From positions 2,108,001-2,172,000 of the forward strand of contig OX291545.1 of the NCBI GenBank assembly GCA_946406115.1: a DNA stretch of 64,000 nucleotides, written 5' to 3'. The first letter of the stretch is position 1. Each line of letters begins with the position of its first letter. Below the pieces are notes generated by a model. The model saw nothing but the letters and a program-made list of their open reading frames with translations. It had not been told where the DNA came from and searched no databases. Below, piece by piece: positions 47,090 through 59,010 of this stretch. Made by a program: the position numbers and the translations under genes. The DNA comes from Apoda limacodes (Eukaryota; Arthropoda; Insecta; Lepidoptera; Limacodidae).

Positions 47090-49317
47090 TTACACATAAT
47101 TATTATCGGAGAATAGTGAGTAAAAGTTTTGTTCTCATTATTTTTGAAATACCTAAACACTTTGTTCTTGCACAGTTCTATTAAAATGGTTTAAGTAAAT
47201 GTATTAGTCAGAAAATTAAATTTTATCTACCTACCTATTTATAGTTATAGATACCTAGTCATAGTCGAAAAATAATATAAAATTAACCAAAAAACCGATA
47301 TCAACACGAATTTAACTTAAAAATGTTGGCGCAATATGGCGGAGTTAGTGACTTAACCCTCCGATGGAGGCGGGTAAAATTTTTAATATTTAACTGGGCA
47401 GTGACCCGGGTTAAGTAGTAGCGTAAGACAAATATGACTTTGACTCAGGTTAACTTTATAACTTGACAAAAATGGCGCAAACCCTGAGGAGCGCAAGTGG
47501 CCCTTATCACAACAAATGTTTTAGTTCGCGCGCGCGAGTTTTTGATTAATAAATTAAATGAGAAAATACCAACATAAACAGTTTGTCTAATAAGTATAGC
47601 AAAATGAAATGTGATTATGGTGATGTGATTAAACAGTGCGATAAGATTTTAGTAATTCAGCTTGAAATAAAGGCAAAGGGGTCACAAAAATGTGGTGCGG
47701 GGCGCGCGTTTGTAAATCTATATACATAGGCGAATGAATTTTAGTTATAATAGAATAATAAAAGCTTAGCATTAAAGCAATTCTTCTTGGTTTTTTTTAG
47801 TGACGAGCTATTAAAAATTGTCACGAGCCGCCTTTGGTCCCAACTGATGAATACTTTGAAGACTCCAACCTTCAGAGTCTAAACCGTAGAAAAGATTATT
47901 TCTATGTATCTATATCTATCATGTATTTCTTAATTCTTTGAAGATATGTGTATTGGCAAGATTGATGTACCTACGATAATTTCATTAGTTCCTAGTGGTT
48001 GTAGGCATAGGTATTAGCTATCAGAAATAGATAGGTCAGTTCGGTTCAATCCATTTTTCAAATAAAAATATTGGAAAAAGGAAAACAAAAATGACACAAC
48101 ATTTTCTTAGTCATTTCCTTTATCCATAAAACCGCTGCTCGCGTCCGTTCCCTGTAACGTACCGCGCGCGAGTCAGCCAACTGTCATGTAAATGACGTCA
48201 CGTGACCGGAAGCAGTTTGGCGGAGGGAGAGGCTTCCGGCAACGCACGCGATTGGACACTTCCGTTCGGTAACAAAATACTATATTTATATTATGCTAAT
48301 CATGATGTGGCAATTTATTGGATTAATGCGAGGATTAGTCGAGGGTATTTTTGTTATTATCCTCATTTCCACTGCCTATCCATAAATTATATTTACCGTC
48401 CGCCCAACCTCACTTAGTCTACAGCAATCCCAATTTAAGCATTCTTTTCCTTATTTAATTATAGGTTATCAAGATTTTGAATTATATTAAATAATCGACG
48501 GATATTTTAATTTATAGGTAAAGGTCAGTTTAGTGTAAAATTTGGCTACATTAAACTGGCTAGGTTTTATATGTAAGATATAGTGTAGAGTGTTTATTTA
48601 ATACAGAATTTATATCCTTTACATGGGTAATATATTATCAAAAAATAATACTGAATTCAGAAAAAAACAAGAGTCACAAAGTAGATACCCACATGTTTTA
48701 TTTTCTTTAAAGAATAAATAAGAACCAAGTAAAAACTTAAAAATAAAGAAAACCACAAACGCGATATAATAACATTCTTAGTAAAATTCAAAACTATTAA
48801 ATTTATAGCAAAAACAACAAGTTAATTTTGCGTCAATTAGTATTAATCATAATAACTATAATAACATATGTTTGTCACCAGACAGCCATTATGTATCATT
48901 GTAGTTATGTGCATAGATCCAATGATATATTGTGCATTGTCAATTTACACAATTATTGTAACACTTTATATAAATAAAATGCGAATTGTTTTTGCAAAAC
49001 ACACGTTGATCAGTAGCACAATGACCTAATTTATTGAATGGTTACAAAATATGGATCTTTCTTCAAAACAATGAAAATAAATAAATAAATACTTATGTTT
49101 TTTTTTAATGTTTTCGTATTTACGATTAGTATTCCAGTCATATACTTAACAGGAGGGACCCAAACCTTGTTATAATGTACTTGTAGTGAAATAAAGAAAT
49201 TTTGATTTTTTTTTTGGAATATACTTTAAACAAAACCAAGCCTAAACTTTGAAAATGTGTTCAGAAGAAAAGCAATGCATTCTGTTATGTTTTGACCAAG
49301 ATTTTAATATCAGCTTT
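47090..49317. other. Intron sequence; includes a promoter-like stretch
   Basis: Mostly AT-rich. 47330-47430 and 47500-47540 (GTTCGCGCGCGCGAG) are GC islands. 48120-48260 carries clustered CRE, E-box, ETS and CCAAT motifs, listed separately. The 71-codon frame at 48202-48417 starts there but has no signature. Confidence 0.4.
48120..48260. promoter_or_regulatory. Candidate promoter or enhancer: CRE, E-box, ETS, CCAAT cluster
   Basis: In a GC-rich island within AT-rich intron, one finds CCGCGCGCGAGTCAG, then TGACGTCA (a perfect palindromic CRE) at 48193, overlapping CACGTGACC (E-box) and CCGGAAG (ETS core), then GATTGG (inverted CCAAT). This combination is typical of promoters. No transcript or open frame of known type adjoins it, so its role is inferred only. 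Confidence 0.3.
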
Positions 49318-49900
49318 ATACATACATAACATCACGCATGTTTCCAAGAGGGGTAGGCAGAGACCAAAGACTGCCACTTGCTACGATCCTGGCATACCTC
49401 TCTTGCCTCATCTATACGCATAGCTTTATAAAAGATAATAATTGTAACTGAATAGTCACGTGAAGTGCAGCCGCAAACGAAATATTTCTTGTGTTTTTTG
49501 CATTTTTAGCTTTCACTATTAACAAGTCCACTCTTGGACATATCTCTTCCCCAACGAAATCTACTACACTATTTTCTCCGCCAAACTAATCCAGCCATTT
49601 TTGGATACCGTTTTCAGATCATCGGCCCACCCGGGGGCTACCCACATTGCCCTAACCGATCCGTGGTCTCTCTGCTCTAGTCTAGAACACGTCTGCACCA
49701 ACGGCAGTTCGGTAATCGGTCCAGAGACATATTTGACCTGCGCTCTAGCTGCTATATCCGTGATTACCTTCTCGTGTACTGAAAAGGTATCTTGGAATAA
49801 AAGCTGTGCAGTAATTCTAGGAATGGACACTCCAATCGATTGCTATGGAATAAAACTGTTACCCTTAAAAGAAGAACAAATACGTTAAATAGAACACAAT
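49318..49900. repeat. Decayed retroelement-like stretch with unrecognised opposite frames
   Basis: 49318-49410 (ACATCACGCATGTTTCCAAGAGGGGTAGGCAGAGACC) matches a common lepidopteran repeat style. Next, AGTCCACTCTTGGACATATCTCTTCCCC introduces a GC-rich block, open in both directions (minus 49564-49830, plus 49601-49888). The minus frame contains SVRAMWVAPGWADDLKTV. I cannot assign it; a non-LTR element end or other repeat seems more likely than a host exon. Confidence 0.45.
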
Positions 49901-51161
49901 GGTCCCAATGACAGTACATACCATCTGTGTATATTTGATAAAGACACCTGAACAGTGCAAGTACAGTCCATTCCAAATTTAAAAAAAAGGTTGTCTCTCT
50001 TTTTAATTTATCTATGGAAAAAAATTTTTAAAAGGTATTTACGTATGAAGGGTTTTATTATAGAGTAGCTTATATTTTTAAAAGATTAAATTAATAAAAT
50101 GTTTGCGTGATGAGGTAATAAAAACATAAAGATAAAAAACATACTAAAAATATTGTTATGGCTATTTTATGTTAGTAAGGCCCATCGTATAATTTTTTTG
50201 AATTAAGAATGGAATAAAAGTAACAGAGTCGCTAACGTACGTGTATATTACCTATTCTGATCATTTTATGATATCTTTTTAACCTAACTGTACCTTTTCC
50301 AATTAAAATCAAACATTGTTTTACGTTGAGAATGCATTTAGACACCAATTGTTCACATTGTGTATTGTAAAGGCGAACGCACACAGCGTCATACAAAGCA
50401 AAGAATTTGATAAACAAATAAAAGTTCTTGTTACAAATATTGTATAAAATGTTTCAACACAATTGTGTAATTAATTGTTCCATACAGTAAAATAGGTTGT
50501 TTCAATAATAGGCCAGTAGGGTTTTTGTAACCTCTATTTTTGTGGTTGGAATGTCATTGTAACGTAATATCATATTTATAGATGACAGTCCCTACTTAAA
50601 AATGCTGCTCTAAATCTAGGACAAACATGGTGCTTTGGTACATTTCCAAAACTGCGTAAGCATAAAAATTATACTATGAGAAGGAAAACTAGAAATTTTT
50701 TTTTTTTGTCATTAGTGTACAAGTGCGCAATGCCTAGGATAGCGAGCCCCCTCTTCTAAATACCTACTGCTTTTTAATCAATAAGCACCACCAATATTTT
50801 TAATGCGTTTTAGATTTAAATTTTTGAGGGCGTTAGGGTGTTTTATTTTAAAATGTCTATAACACTGCTTTTAGGGTAAATTTGTTAAAAATTTAATCTG
50901 TAATTTGGTTATTATAATGGCTGGTTTACATGCATTTAATGATTAAGACTGGTAGTAAAAATACATCCTCGCGCGTCCAAATAAACTAATTACGGAATCG
51001 AGCTTAGACTCGCTAAGTCGCAGCCGAGTAAAAGTTTTTAAACGTAGGACCCGCACGCGTCACAATAATTTAGGACAAGTTAAGTAAAGTAAATATTAAT
51101 TTATAATTCAAATTGATAAGTAATAACCAGGGTTGGAATAAGAAAGTGTGATTTAAAGAAT
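49901..51161. other. Intron sequence, no gene recognised
   Basis: AT-rich. 50960-51080 is a short GC-richer stretch (CTCGCGCGTCC, AATCGAGCTTAGACTCGC, GCACGCGTCACAATAATTT). Nothing coding. Confidence 0.4.
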
Positions 51162-51440
51162 CCATACTATTATTATAAATGCGAAAGTGTGTTTGTACGT
51201 TTGTTGGTTTGCCTTAACATAACTCAGCACGGGAGCTAGTAGTCGACGAGATTTTTTTCACAAAGACAGTTTATAGGCTACTTTTTATGCTGTTTGAGAG
51301 TTCACACACAGTTGGAGCACTCAAATAGCGAGATTTTTGGCACAGTTATAGCTGAAAAGATAAAGATAGATATGTGATACTTTTTTCCTGATCAAAAGGT
51401 TCCACGGGAAAAAGTTTTTGCATTTTCTTAAGTGGGTGTC
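51162..51440 (+). repeat. Lepidopteran dispersed repeat (Lep1/Helitron-like fragment)
   Basis: It begins CCATACTATTATTATAAATGCGAAAGTGTGTTTG and continues with ACATAACTCAGCACGGGAGC and TTATAGGCTACTTTTTATG, ending near TTCCACGGGAAAAAG. This start and order are characteristic of a very common class of non-coding lepidopteran repeats. The Helitron link is from memory and not proven here. Confidence 0.6.
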
Positions 51441-52495
51441 GCAGTTTCCACAGCAATAGTGAATTAATTCGCTTTTCAAGGAATTGACGTAGGAACCGAA
51501 TTTAAATTTAAAAGCTTGTAAGTCCTCAAATCCTAGGATTTAAGTTTCTGCCTTGTTTTATTTATCTAAATTATCGATACAACCCTAAAACCATCCTGTT
51601 ACACGTTTTTTGTATAATTTTGTTACGTTTGTTACCCATTGTTAAACTTTTATCATTCCTAATAGGATAAAAGTAGGATAGTTGCCCCACATTTTGAAAA
51701 TGGCTCATTATTTTTAAACAGGCAAAGTATTTAAACAAGCTTTTTTATAATGAAAACCACGTCTTAAACCTTAATCTAATAAGAGAAAAATAAATTAGTT
51801 TTTGCAGTACTGTTTTGGGGATAAATGCCTACCATATGGGATAGATGCTTTAATGATTTTATTACTATGAAGATAATTGTCCTTAGGGATTAATAAAAGA
51901 AAATGTATAACTACAAGACTTGCAATGGATAGTATATTCGGCCCTGCGATTTCCTGGCCGAATAGCCGAATATTTGATGTTTAGTTTGGCTCTTTTTGTT
52001 TTGGCTTGTTAACTATGAAAGTGAAATTGTGGAAGCCTAAGAAAAAAGTAATCAATTATGGTCTCCAAAAAGAACTCGCCTATAATACGGCTATTTTTTT
52101 TTAAAAAAAAAAACACCGTTAGTAAAATTTTAAAACCATTACTTACAATTATGAAACTTTATGCTTGCAAAAATAAATTATATAAAATCAACTTTCCTGT
52201 TAAATGAAAAATTATTTGTTTTCAAGAAACAGTAAAATTTGTCGTCCGTGTACGTATTCGGCAAATTTATTTATCTACACATCCCACGTTCGCTGCATGC
52301 GGCTGACGTCCATAAACTGAGGGTAGGGTCCAAACTTTGAATATAAGTAGTAACTGCGATCGTATTATGATCGGGGCATCTTTTCTTCAAGGGCAACAAT
52401 CCCACTTTTACCCTTATAGATAACAGATTATTTACCCAAATTACCTACCCCCACCATCCAATTTATAACAAACACACGCACGCTTTCACACACAA

Positions 52496-52558
52496 ACTCT
52501 CTCTCTCTCTCCCTTCTTTCTCTTCCTCTACTCCCTCGCTCTCCCTCCTCTCTCTCCA
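52496..52558. repeat. (CT)n / polypyrimidine tract
   Basis: A CT-dinucleotide run followed by an imperfect TC-rich stretch to about 52558, preceded by CA-rich sequence (CACACGCACGC...CACACACAAAC). Confidence 0.9.
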
Positions 52559-52656
52559 TATAAATATAGAGATAACGATTTATTTTACTTGTAAAGTACC
52601 TAGTGGTGGTTGATAGATTTCTAAATAATGGCGATTTTTAAAATGTAGCCTAAATC

Positions 52657-52932
52657 GGGATAAAAAGTAGCCTATGTCCTTCTCCGTATCTTCCACTATC
52701 TCTGTGCAAAATTTAAGCATAATTGGATGCTCCGTTGAGGCTTAGGACTAAATAACAAAAGTTTTAATTATTCCCGCGGGAACTTTTGTATTTTACGGAA
52801 TAAAAAGTAGCCTATTTCCTTCTCCGTATTTTCAACTATCTCTGTACAAAATATCATCTCAATTAGATGCTATCATTGCGGCAAGATTAAGTAGTAACAA
52901 ACGTTGTGTTATTCCCACGGGAAATTTTGAAC
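52657..52932 (+). repeat. Tandem pair of a ~142-bp lepidopteran repeat
   Basis: Unit 1 (52657-52798) and unit 2 (52799-52932) both read ATAAAAAGTAGCCTAT.TCCTTCTCCGTAT, CAACTATCTCTGT.CAAAAT, ATGCT and ATTCCC.CGGGAA. They have the same family signature as 461-575. Confidence 0.75.
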
Positions 52933-53825
52933 TTTATATTTCTATTAATAAGCACTATTCACAAATACTGATCGCAGTCCAAATAAATAGCAGATACGAG
53001 TATGTAAAATAATTCCAAAAAAATGTGTCCTCTCACAATCATAACTAATATAATTCAACATATAATACAAGTCCTAAAAAAACTAAAAGTGTTCTGTCAC
53101 AGTAAGGCACAGAGTTGAACCAAATACAGATAAAAAAAAAAACCCGCTTTGTTCTTATCGCAAATTTACGTAGCGAAAAACACAGGTGTCGCTGCAGTGA
53201 GAAAGAGAATAGAGCGTTCGAGATACGAGTCCTAGTTACTAGCGCAGCCCGTAGTGTGCTCACATAAGGTTCAGCATTGCAAATCACGCCTGTATTACTT
53301 TTATATTGCATGAAATAATTTAACTGTATTTAGGTTTTTATTTTTTACAAAAAACTAGGCATGATATCAAAATTCTGTATATAATACATAAAAATATCTT
53401 TCTAGTGCAATAAAAAAATAATGCAATACTTACAAAATATCGAGATCTACGTCAAGTAAATTTGTTTTAGAGGGTTTTGCACGATTTTTTTATTAATTTA
53501 ATAAAGGAAAAATAAAGGTTTTTTCAAAATTCTGTTTGATTTTTCCTTTAGGTTATGCCTTAACCCAGCTTCTGTATTGTTCTCAGCACTGTAATTAGTG
53601 CCACTTCTTCAATCTAAAATAATTAAGATAGCCCTTTTATAAGAAATTGGCGTAGATCGTCGTTTTAAGTAAATAAGGAAATTTTAACTTAATCTTAACT
53701 AAACAATGGGGACTTGAGTGTTCGCACGTGAATTTGGTTAGGATTTAGTAAACCGCACAAAATGGTCGGACTTGCGAATAAGTCGACCAAATACTCTTTA
53801 TTATAGACTCTGCGTCCAAAGTTTG

Positions 53826-53952
53826 GAATGGCCATACCTGCAACAATATTAGTAATCGCTTGCTGTTGTGTATGTTTATTGCGATAGTTGACACTTTTAA
53901 AGTTCCACAGACAGTCATATTTTATTTTCGTATTTTCTGTCCATTTCGACAT
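53826..53952 (-). pseudogene. MADF-domain fragment
   Basis: On the minus strand, MSKWTENTKIKYDCLWNFKS, followed by NYRNKHTQQQAITNIVAGM, has the MADF pattern: W at the start, CLWN, then Y+NK and a helix ending in I..GM. MADF domains occur in insect DNA-binding proteins and in PIF/Harbinger accessory proteins. The frame runs on to 53695 without further domain sequence. The segment ends next to GCAG|GTATGG, which could be a splice donor. Upstream, 53953-54087 is Arg/Pro/Phe-rich from a GC patch. It may be an isolated exon-like fragment or pseudogene. Confidence 0.5.
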
Positions 53953-54289
53953 TAAATAATAATTTATCAACAAATATTTACACAGAGAACTAAATGAAAT
54001 TATGAATTTGCTTGGTTTCAAACGACGCCGGCGAAAAGAGCGCAGGAAAAAAGCGCGCGAAAAAGGCGCGCGGGGTGGGGGACGCAATTACTTAACCGAG
54101 AAACAAATCCTAAACAACTTTCCACTAAATCATTAATTGTTAACTTGCAATTTAATATTAAATTTAGTGTTTACATGCGATTAGTGATTACATGTTTACA
54201 TGCTATGTGTAAACAAGCTATTATATTTGACGCTATTATGCGGTGTAGCTACTAATAACATCTACTACTTAAAATACATAGTAACTCAG

Positions 54290-54390
54290 TACCGATGCCT
54301 TCTGTACCGATGGTTACCGAGGGTTCGGGTTCGATCCCCGCACAGAACAAACATTTATGTTATAAACATTTATGTTTGTCTTAAAATCAT
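54290..54390 (+). mobile_element. SINE remnant with B box
   Basis: GGTTACCGAGGGTTCGGGTTCGATCCCCGCACAGAACAAACATTTATG contains a near-perfect pol III B box (GGTTCGATCCC). It has the usual CGCACAGAACAAACA continuation of lepidopteran SINEs. The A-box side is degraded. Confidence 0.65.
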
Positions 54391-57300
54391 TTTCTATTAA
54401 AAAACATAGTAACCTTTGTTCAATACGTAGGTACGCACCCCGTGTTATATTTTAAACTAAATAAAGTATAAAATATCCCTACTCATTTGAACAACACTAC
54501 ACGAGTTCAGGCAAATGTATGTATGTATAAGGGCGTCCTTTATGATCCAAAATTGTTAACAACTTTCTGCTATGGGCTAAGAAATTGTTAAGTATGGGTA
54601 ATCCTCAAGTCTATACTATCTACCTCCTTCTTATTCTTCTTTCTTTCTATGCATATTTCTACTATATCTACCCATCTTATTTATCTTGGGTGATTTATCA
54701 GATATTTGGAGTACTTTACATTTTAACTTTTTTTTTAATATATTTTTTAAAAACAAACCACTGTCGTTTCGAGTATAGATAGCGTACCTTACCTTTGAAT
54801 AGTGCAACAAACTTTTCTGAACCGATGGTCAATTATCAAAACTACAGTCGTCATATTAAATTGCTTTGAACTGACGCGACGCTAGCGATAAAAACTGAGT
54901 CAGTAAAGTTTTTTTGCATTGATTGTCTCATTATCTATTTGTGTAAAATAAAAATATCCAATTCGGTCACTTTAACCGACACGCTGATTGGCAGGAGGCG
55001 TAGCTGATGAAGTGTGTGCGTTGACCCTAATGTTTGATAGTGTGACTCTGGTCTTACGATTATATTATTTCAGCACGTGCTCGATGCGTGTTAGTTACCC
55101 TCGCAAACGACTTGTGGTGTATATGTGTACAAATTTGAAGTCAAAATACATTAATTAAAAAAATTACAAAGCACTTACAATTTAAAACAAATTAAAGTAT
55201 TTAAAACTAAATTAGATATTAAACAGAGATCTTAGTTACAGTGTTAATTATACCTAAAATTTCATTTCTGTAGCAAAACTTAGGTACTTACTTTCATTTA
55301 AAGTTATCTAATTATTAAAAATTCAATAAACATTGATTTTTCTGAAAATGTACCAATTTTATTCCACTTATAGTAACCAAAACCATTAAGACACTTTAAA
55401 ACTCCCAGAAGTGTATAATTATTCACCCTAGTTTTATTATGTACATAAATTCGCGGCAGCAATTAACTTAAAAGCTATGTTAGTGCTCATTGTGTGGCAA
55501 CCCTTAAACTAAGGGTTGCCACACACGTGTCGGCTCCGCCCACGTTTAGCTTAGTAACCGCAAATGTCAAATTATTTTTAAGTTCGAAATATTAGCTACC
55601 TACTGTGTGTATGCGACGTATACGAAAGAAGGTATACATCCTAATATTAAACCTACGGATCTGAAGATGAGTTTGTTCATTGCTCAACTTCCAAGTAATA
55701 AGTTAATATATGCACAGTGATAGCATAGCCCAAACAATCATTTATTTGGGGGTGGGGTGAGAGGGCGAGCGTACCCGACTACCATATTTCTTCTCATATG
55801 GCTAGTCGGGTGCTGTGCAGCTAGTCATATATTTTGTCGCAGCGCCATGACTGTCTAGACGTCGTCGATAATTAATGTTAAGGCTGTGGTGATAGCTTAA
55901 ATCCCGGAGAGTAATGTTATTTACAGGTCCGGTACCTAAGGTTTTGTGGTAAATAAATGTTACAAAATTACCTTCGTTTCTTAATTCTTATACTGTGAAA
56001 CTTGTTATTTTAATTTATTTCCTAGTTACTAAATCGAAGCGAATCAAAAGAAAAAAAGGAATTATTTTCTAGGAACTTATTGCGGAAATTCTTGAGAACA
56101 CCAGACTTGTGAATTCAGACCAAAAAAAAAACAGATGATTTCATGGGCCTCGACATGTAAGACCTACTGAGATACATTTCTCTCTCGAATTCCCAAGGAT
56201 CAAGTGTTCGAGACTTTTCGTAATAAGCTCATGTAGTAGAATTAACTGGTCCGGAACCCTTTTTAGTCTTTTAAGAACTATCAGCGATACTTTATGGCGG
56301 TCAAACAGTTCTTGCAGGTTTATTTCTCCTAATTTAAGAAAAGGTGAGTTTGGATTTTATGTCATAGTAATAAATAATAAAATGTTTATGTATTTAGCCA
56401 GTTTGTTTTAGAAGTTTGAATTTAAATGTGGTTAAAAAACAAAATTAAATTTATAAAATATTTTAATTGGCGATAAAAATACTCAAAAACGCAGAAACCA
56501 TTTTATTCATTTATTCTACCTATCTATCTATTACATGAATTTCTCGTGGGAGTTGTTATAATCGTCAGTTACAAATAAAAATATTTCTAAATATTATTGA
56601 AGCACAAAACGCAAACCGCTAAACAACCCTTTATTACATTCAATAACTAAAAGCCCCTAAAAAGTAGAACATTTCAATAACTCTAATCGCATGTCAATGG
56701 CCTCTACAACACGCAAGTGAAATGGGAAGTTTTGACGCACCCCCAACTACCCCTCTATTGTCACTTCCACTTTGACAACGAAAACTGTCAACTGTCAAAA
56801 GCAGCCAAGACGGTTTAAACTATGCGTTCCATTTTAGAAAGCTTTTCATATCTGAAAGCTTTTGTTGGAGTGCAGTGCGGCGGGCTTACTGCGAGCTTTA
56901 CGTGTGTTACTTTAGCTTAGCGTTGAACATTGTGATTAAATCGCTAATGTTTGAAAATAATGTAGTAACTACTAGTAGAAAGTTTAAACCATGCCTAATA
57001 AATTACCCTAATACAATTATTGTAAATGCAGTCTTTGCCCAAACATAAGCTACCTAACTATGACAAATTTTTATTTTTATTTTTTTAATTTTAAGTTTGA
57101 CATTTTGATATTAATTACTTGAAAAGGCTGATTAGGTAAAGAAAGAACGTGAAATTTCTCCTTATTAAAACATAAAGCATTTGAATTACTTTAACAAAAG
57201 GTACTCAGATAAAATACGTTAAATGCACCTAGTTTATAAACTTATATAATACCTAATAAAACTGTTTCACGATAAAAGATGCTCTAGTTATACAATAAAT

Positions 57301-57837
57301 ACCGATACCGAATAAATATAGATATACTTAAAAAAAACAGTTTGAATAACTGTTAATACAATCCACGTTAAGCCAATTTTTACACAAAAACTTTTCCTTG
57401 TTCTATTATTTTTGTCAATTTATTGGACCATTAGAGTTCTACTCGGTCTTAGTGAAAAAATCGTGACTTTGCTATCGGCTTTGTCGTGAAGCAACTGGCC
57501 GTGCTTCGTTTAAAAATGTGTAAAGTTGCTCGATTGGCGGTCGAGTTTAGTGGAATTACTCGTACTATGGCATTATTTAGTTATAGGCAACGTTAGCCGT
57601 TAACAAATGTCAACAATATCTTTTATACTAAACATACATGTCACATAAATTAGTTCGGTTAAAATTGTATTTCATGTATTATATTAAATATTTTAGGTGA
57701 AAAGAAAAAGAAAAACTACAAGTTTTTCACAGAAATTTCCAAATTTAATCATGCCTACTGCGCTTGAAAACATGTAATGTTCTTGAATGATTATTCAGAA
57801 TGAATTCAAACATGCTAAAAATGTAAACCGTCGAAGT
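54391..57837. other. Intron sequence, no gene recognised
   Basis: It contains a 16-bp-stem hairpin at 55773-55811, a GC-richer block at 54955-55110, and CTGTCA/TTTGACA motifs at 56766-56802. The frames at 54200-54400 and 54585-54782 are T-rich and unrecognised. Confidence 0.4.
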
Positions 57838-58280
57838 TAAAACCATAAAAGGAAAAAAAAGAACCCTTATAGGATCACTTTGTTGTCCGTTTGTCTGTCA
57901 AGACCTTTTTTCTCAGTAATATGTGACATAAATATAGGGATAAATCTGAAATTCGTTAATAACTAATTAACGTAAAATAATACATAAAAAAAGTTTGTCT
58001 ATCTGTATTTCAAGATCCTTTTAACGCGTTTAGGTATGAAGTTAAAAGTAACATCAAATATTGTTTACGGTTCCCTAAATTTGAAAAAAAATCAAACTTC
58101 TACGTCAATGCAATAAAAAAATATGCCCAAAATACGCATCATTTTTGTCGCATGTTGTGACACAAATAAATTTAAACCTTCTCCCCGTAGATCTAGAACC
58201 GTAACATTTGGCAAGAAGCAAAATGTTATATCATAAATATAAGAAAAAAATCTAAAGCCGGATAATTAAGGCATAAGCCG
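57838..58280 (+). repeat. Lepidopteran dispersed repeat (GAACCCTTATAGGATCACTTTG type)
   Basis: It starts with GGAAAAAAAAGAACCCTTATAGGATCACTTTGTTGTCCG and continues with CTGTCAAGACC, AAAAAATCAAACTTCTACGTCAATGCAAT and AACATTTGGCAAGAAGCAA. Similar strings are widespread in Lepidoptera. No coding. Confidence 0.65.
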
Positions 58281-58722
58281 GTGAGACTTTATATCATGAT
58301 GGAAGAACTATCTACATATAATAAGTTTGTACGAAACTCTATAAAGGTTAGGTCCTGGCATTCCAGGATGTAGGACATTTGTGTCCCCAAAAATTCACAT
58401 TTTCCCGAAGGAATAACTATAACCGATCTTGAATGAACTATAGCTTCACTACAGCTATAGCAAACTTTATTAGTATAATTAAGAAATTTCACCCTGATAA
58501 CTAAATTTAGAGCGGGCGGAGACGCTGGCAAAATCTAGTTATGAAATAACTAAAGTTTTTGTTGTTTTAATACATTAAAATAATTCGTAAAAAAAAACAT
58601 TTTTTATTTTATTAATAATTAACCAAGATTTTATTACAAATATAATGACTGTGTTATATAAATGAATGTGTGTTATGGTAGCTAAATAGTGATTTATGAA
58701 AATAACAGGTTTGAGTTGCGAA
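58281..58722. other. Intron sequence, no gene recognised
   Basis: The minus-strand 80-codon frame at 58289-58531 has no recognised signature. The remainder is AT-rich. Confidence 0.4.
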
Positions 58723-59010
58723 ATGTTTATATTAAAGAGATTAGGTGTATCATAGTTTGTAGGAAAAGTTATGTTTATATTAAAGAGATTAGGTGTATCA
58801 TAGTTTGTAGGAAAAGTTATGTTTATATTAAAGAGATTAGGTGTATCATAGTTTGTAGGAAAAGTTATGTTTATATTAAAGAGATTAGGTGTATCATAGA
58901 TTGTAGGAAAAGTTATGTTTATATTAAAGAGATTAGGTGCATCATAGTTTGTAGGAAAAGTTATGTTTATATTAAAGAGATTAGGTGTATCATAGTTTGT
59001 AGGAAAAGTT
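58723..59010. repeat. 48-bp tandem array, six copies, open on both strands
   Basis: Units begin at 58723, 58771, 58819, 58867, 58915 and 58963 with ATGTTTATATTAAAGAGATT and end GTAGGAAAAGTT; a partial ATGTT follows. Only two or three substitutions separate copies (for example GTTTG versus GATTG in the fourth). Since 48 is a multiple of three, both the plus frame (58689-59096) and the minus frame (59024-58575) run through it. The plus frame repeats VYIKEIRCIIVCRKSY; the minus frame repeats NINITFPTNYDTPNLF. Neither has a recognised domain; the array looks like a young minisatellite. Confidence 0.9.

Noticed and set aside
54310..54345. Possible tRNA gene (GGTTCGATCCC)
   Set aside because: The rest of a cloverleaf is missing and a SINE-type continuation follows.
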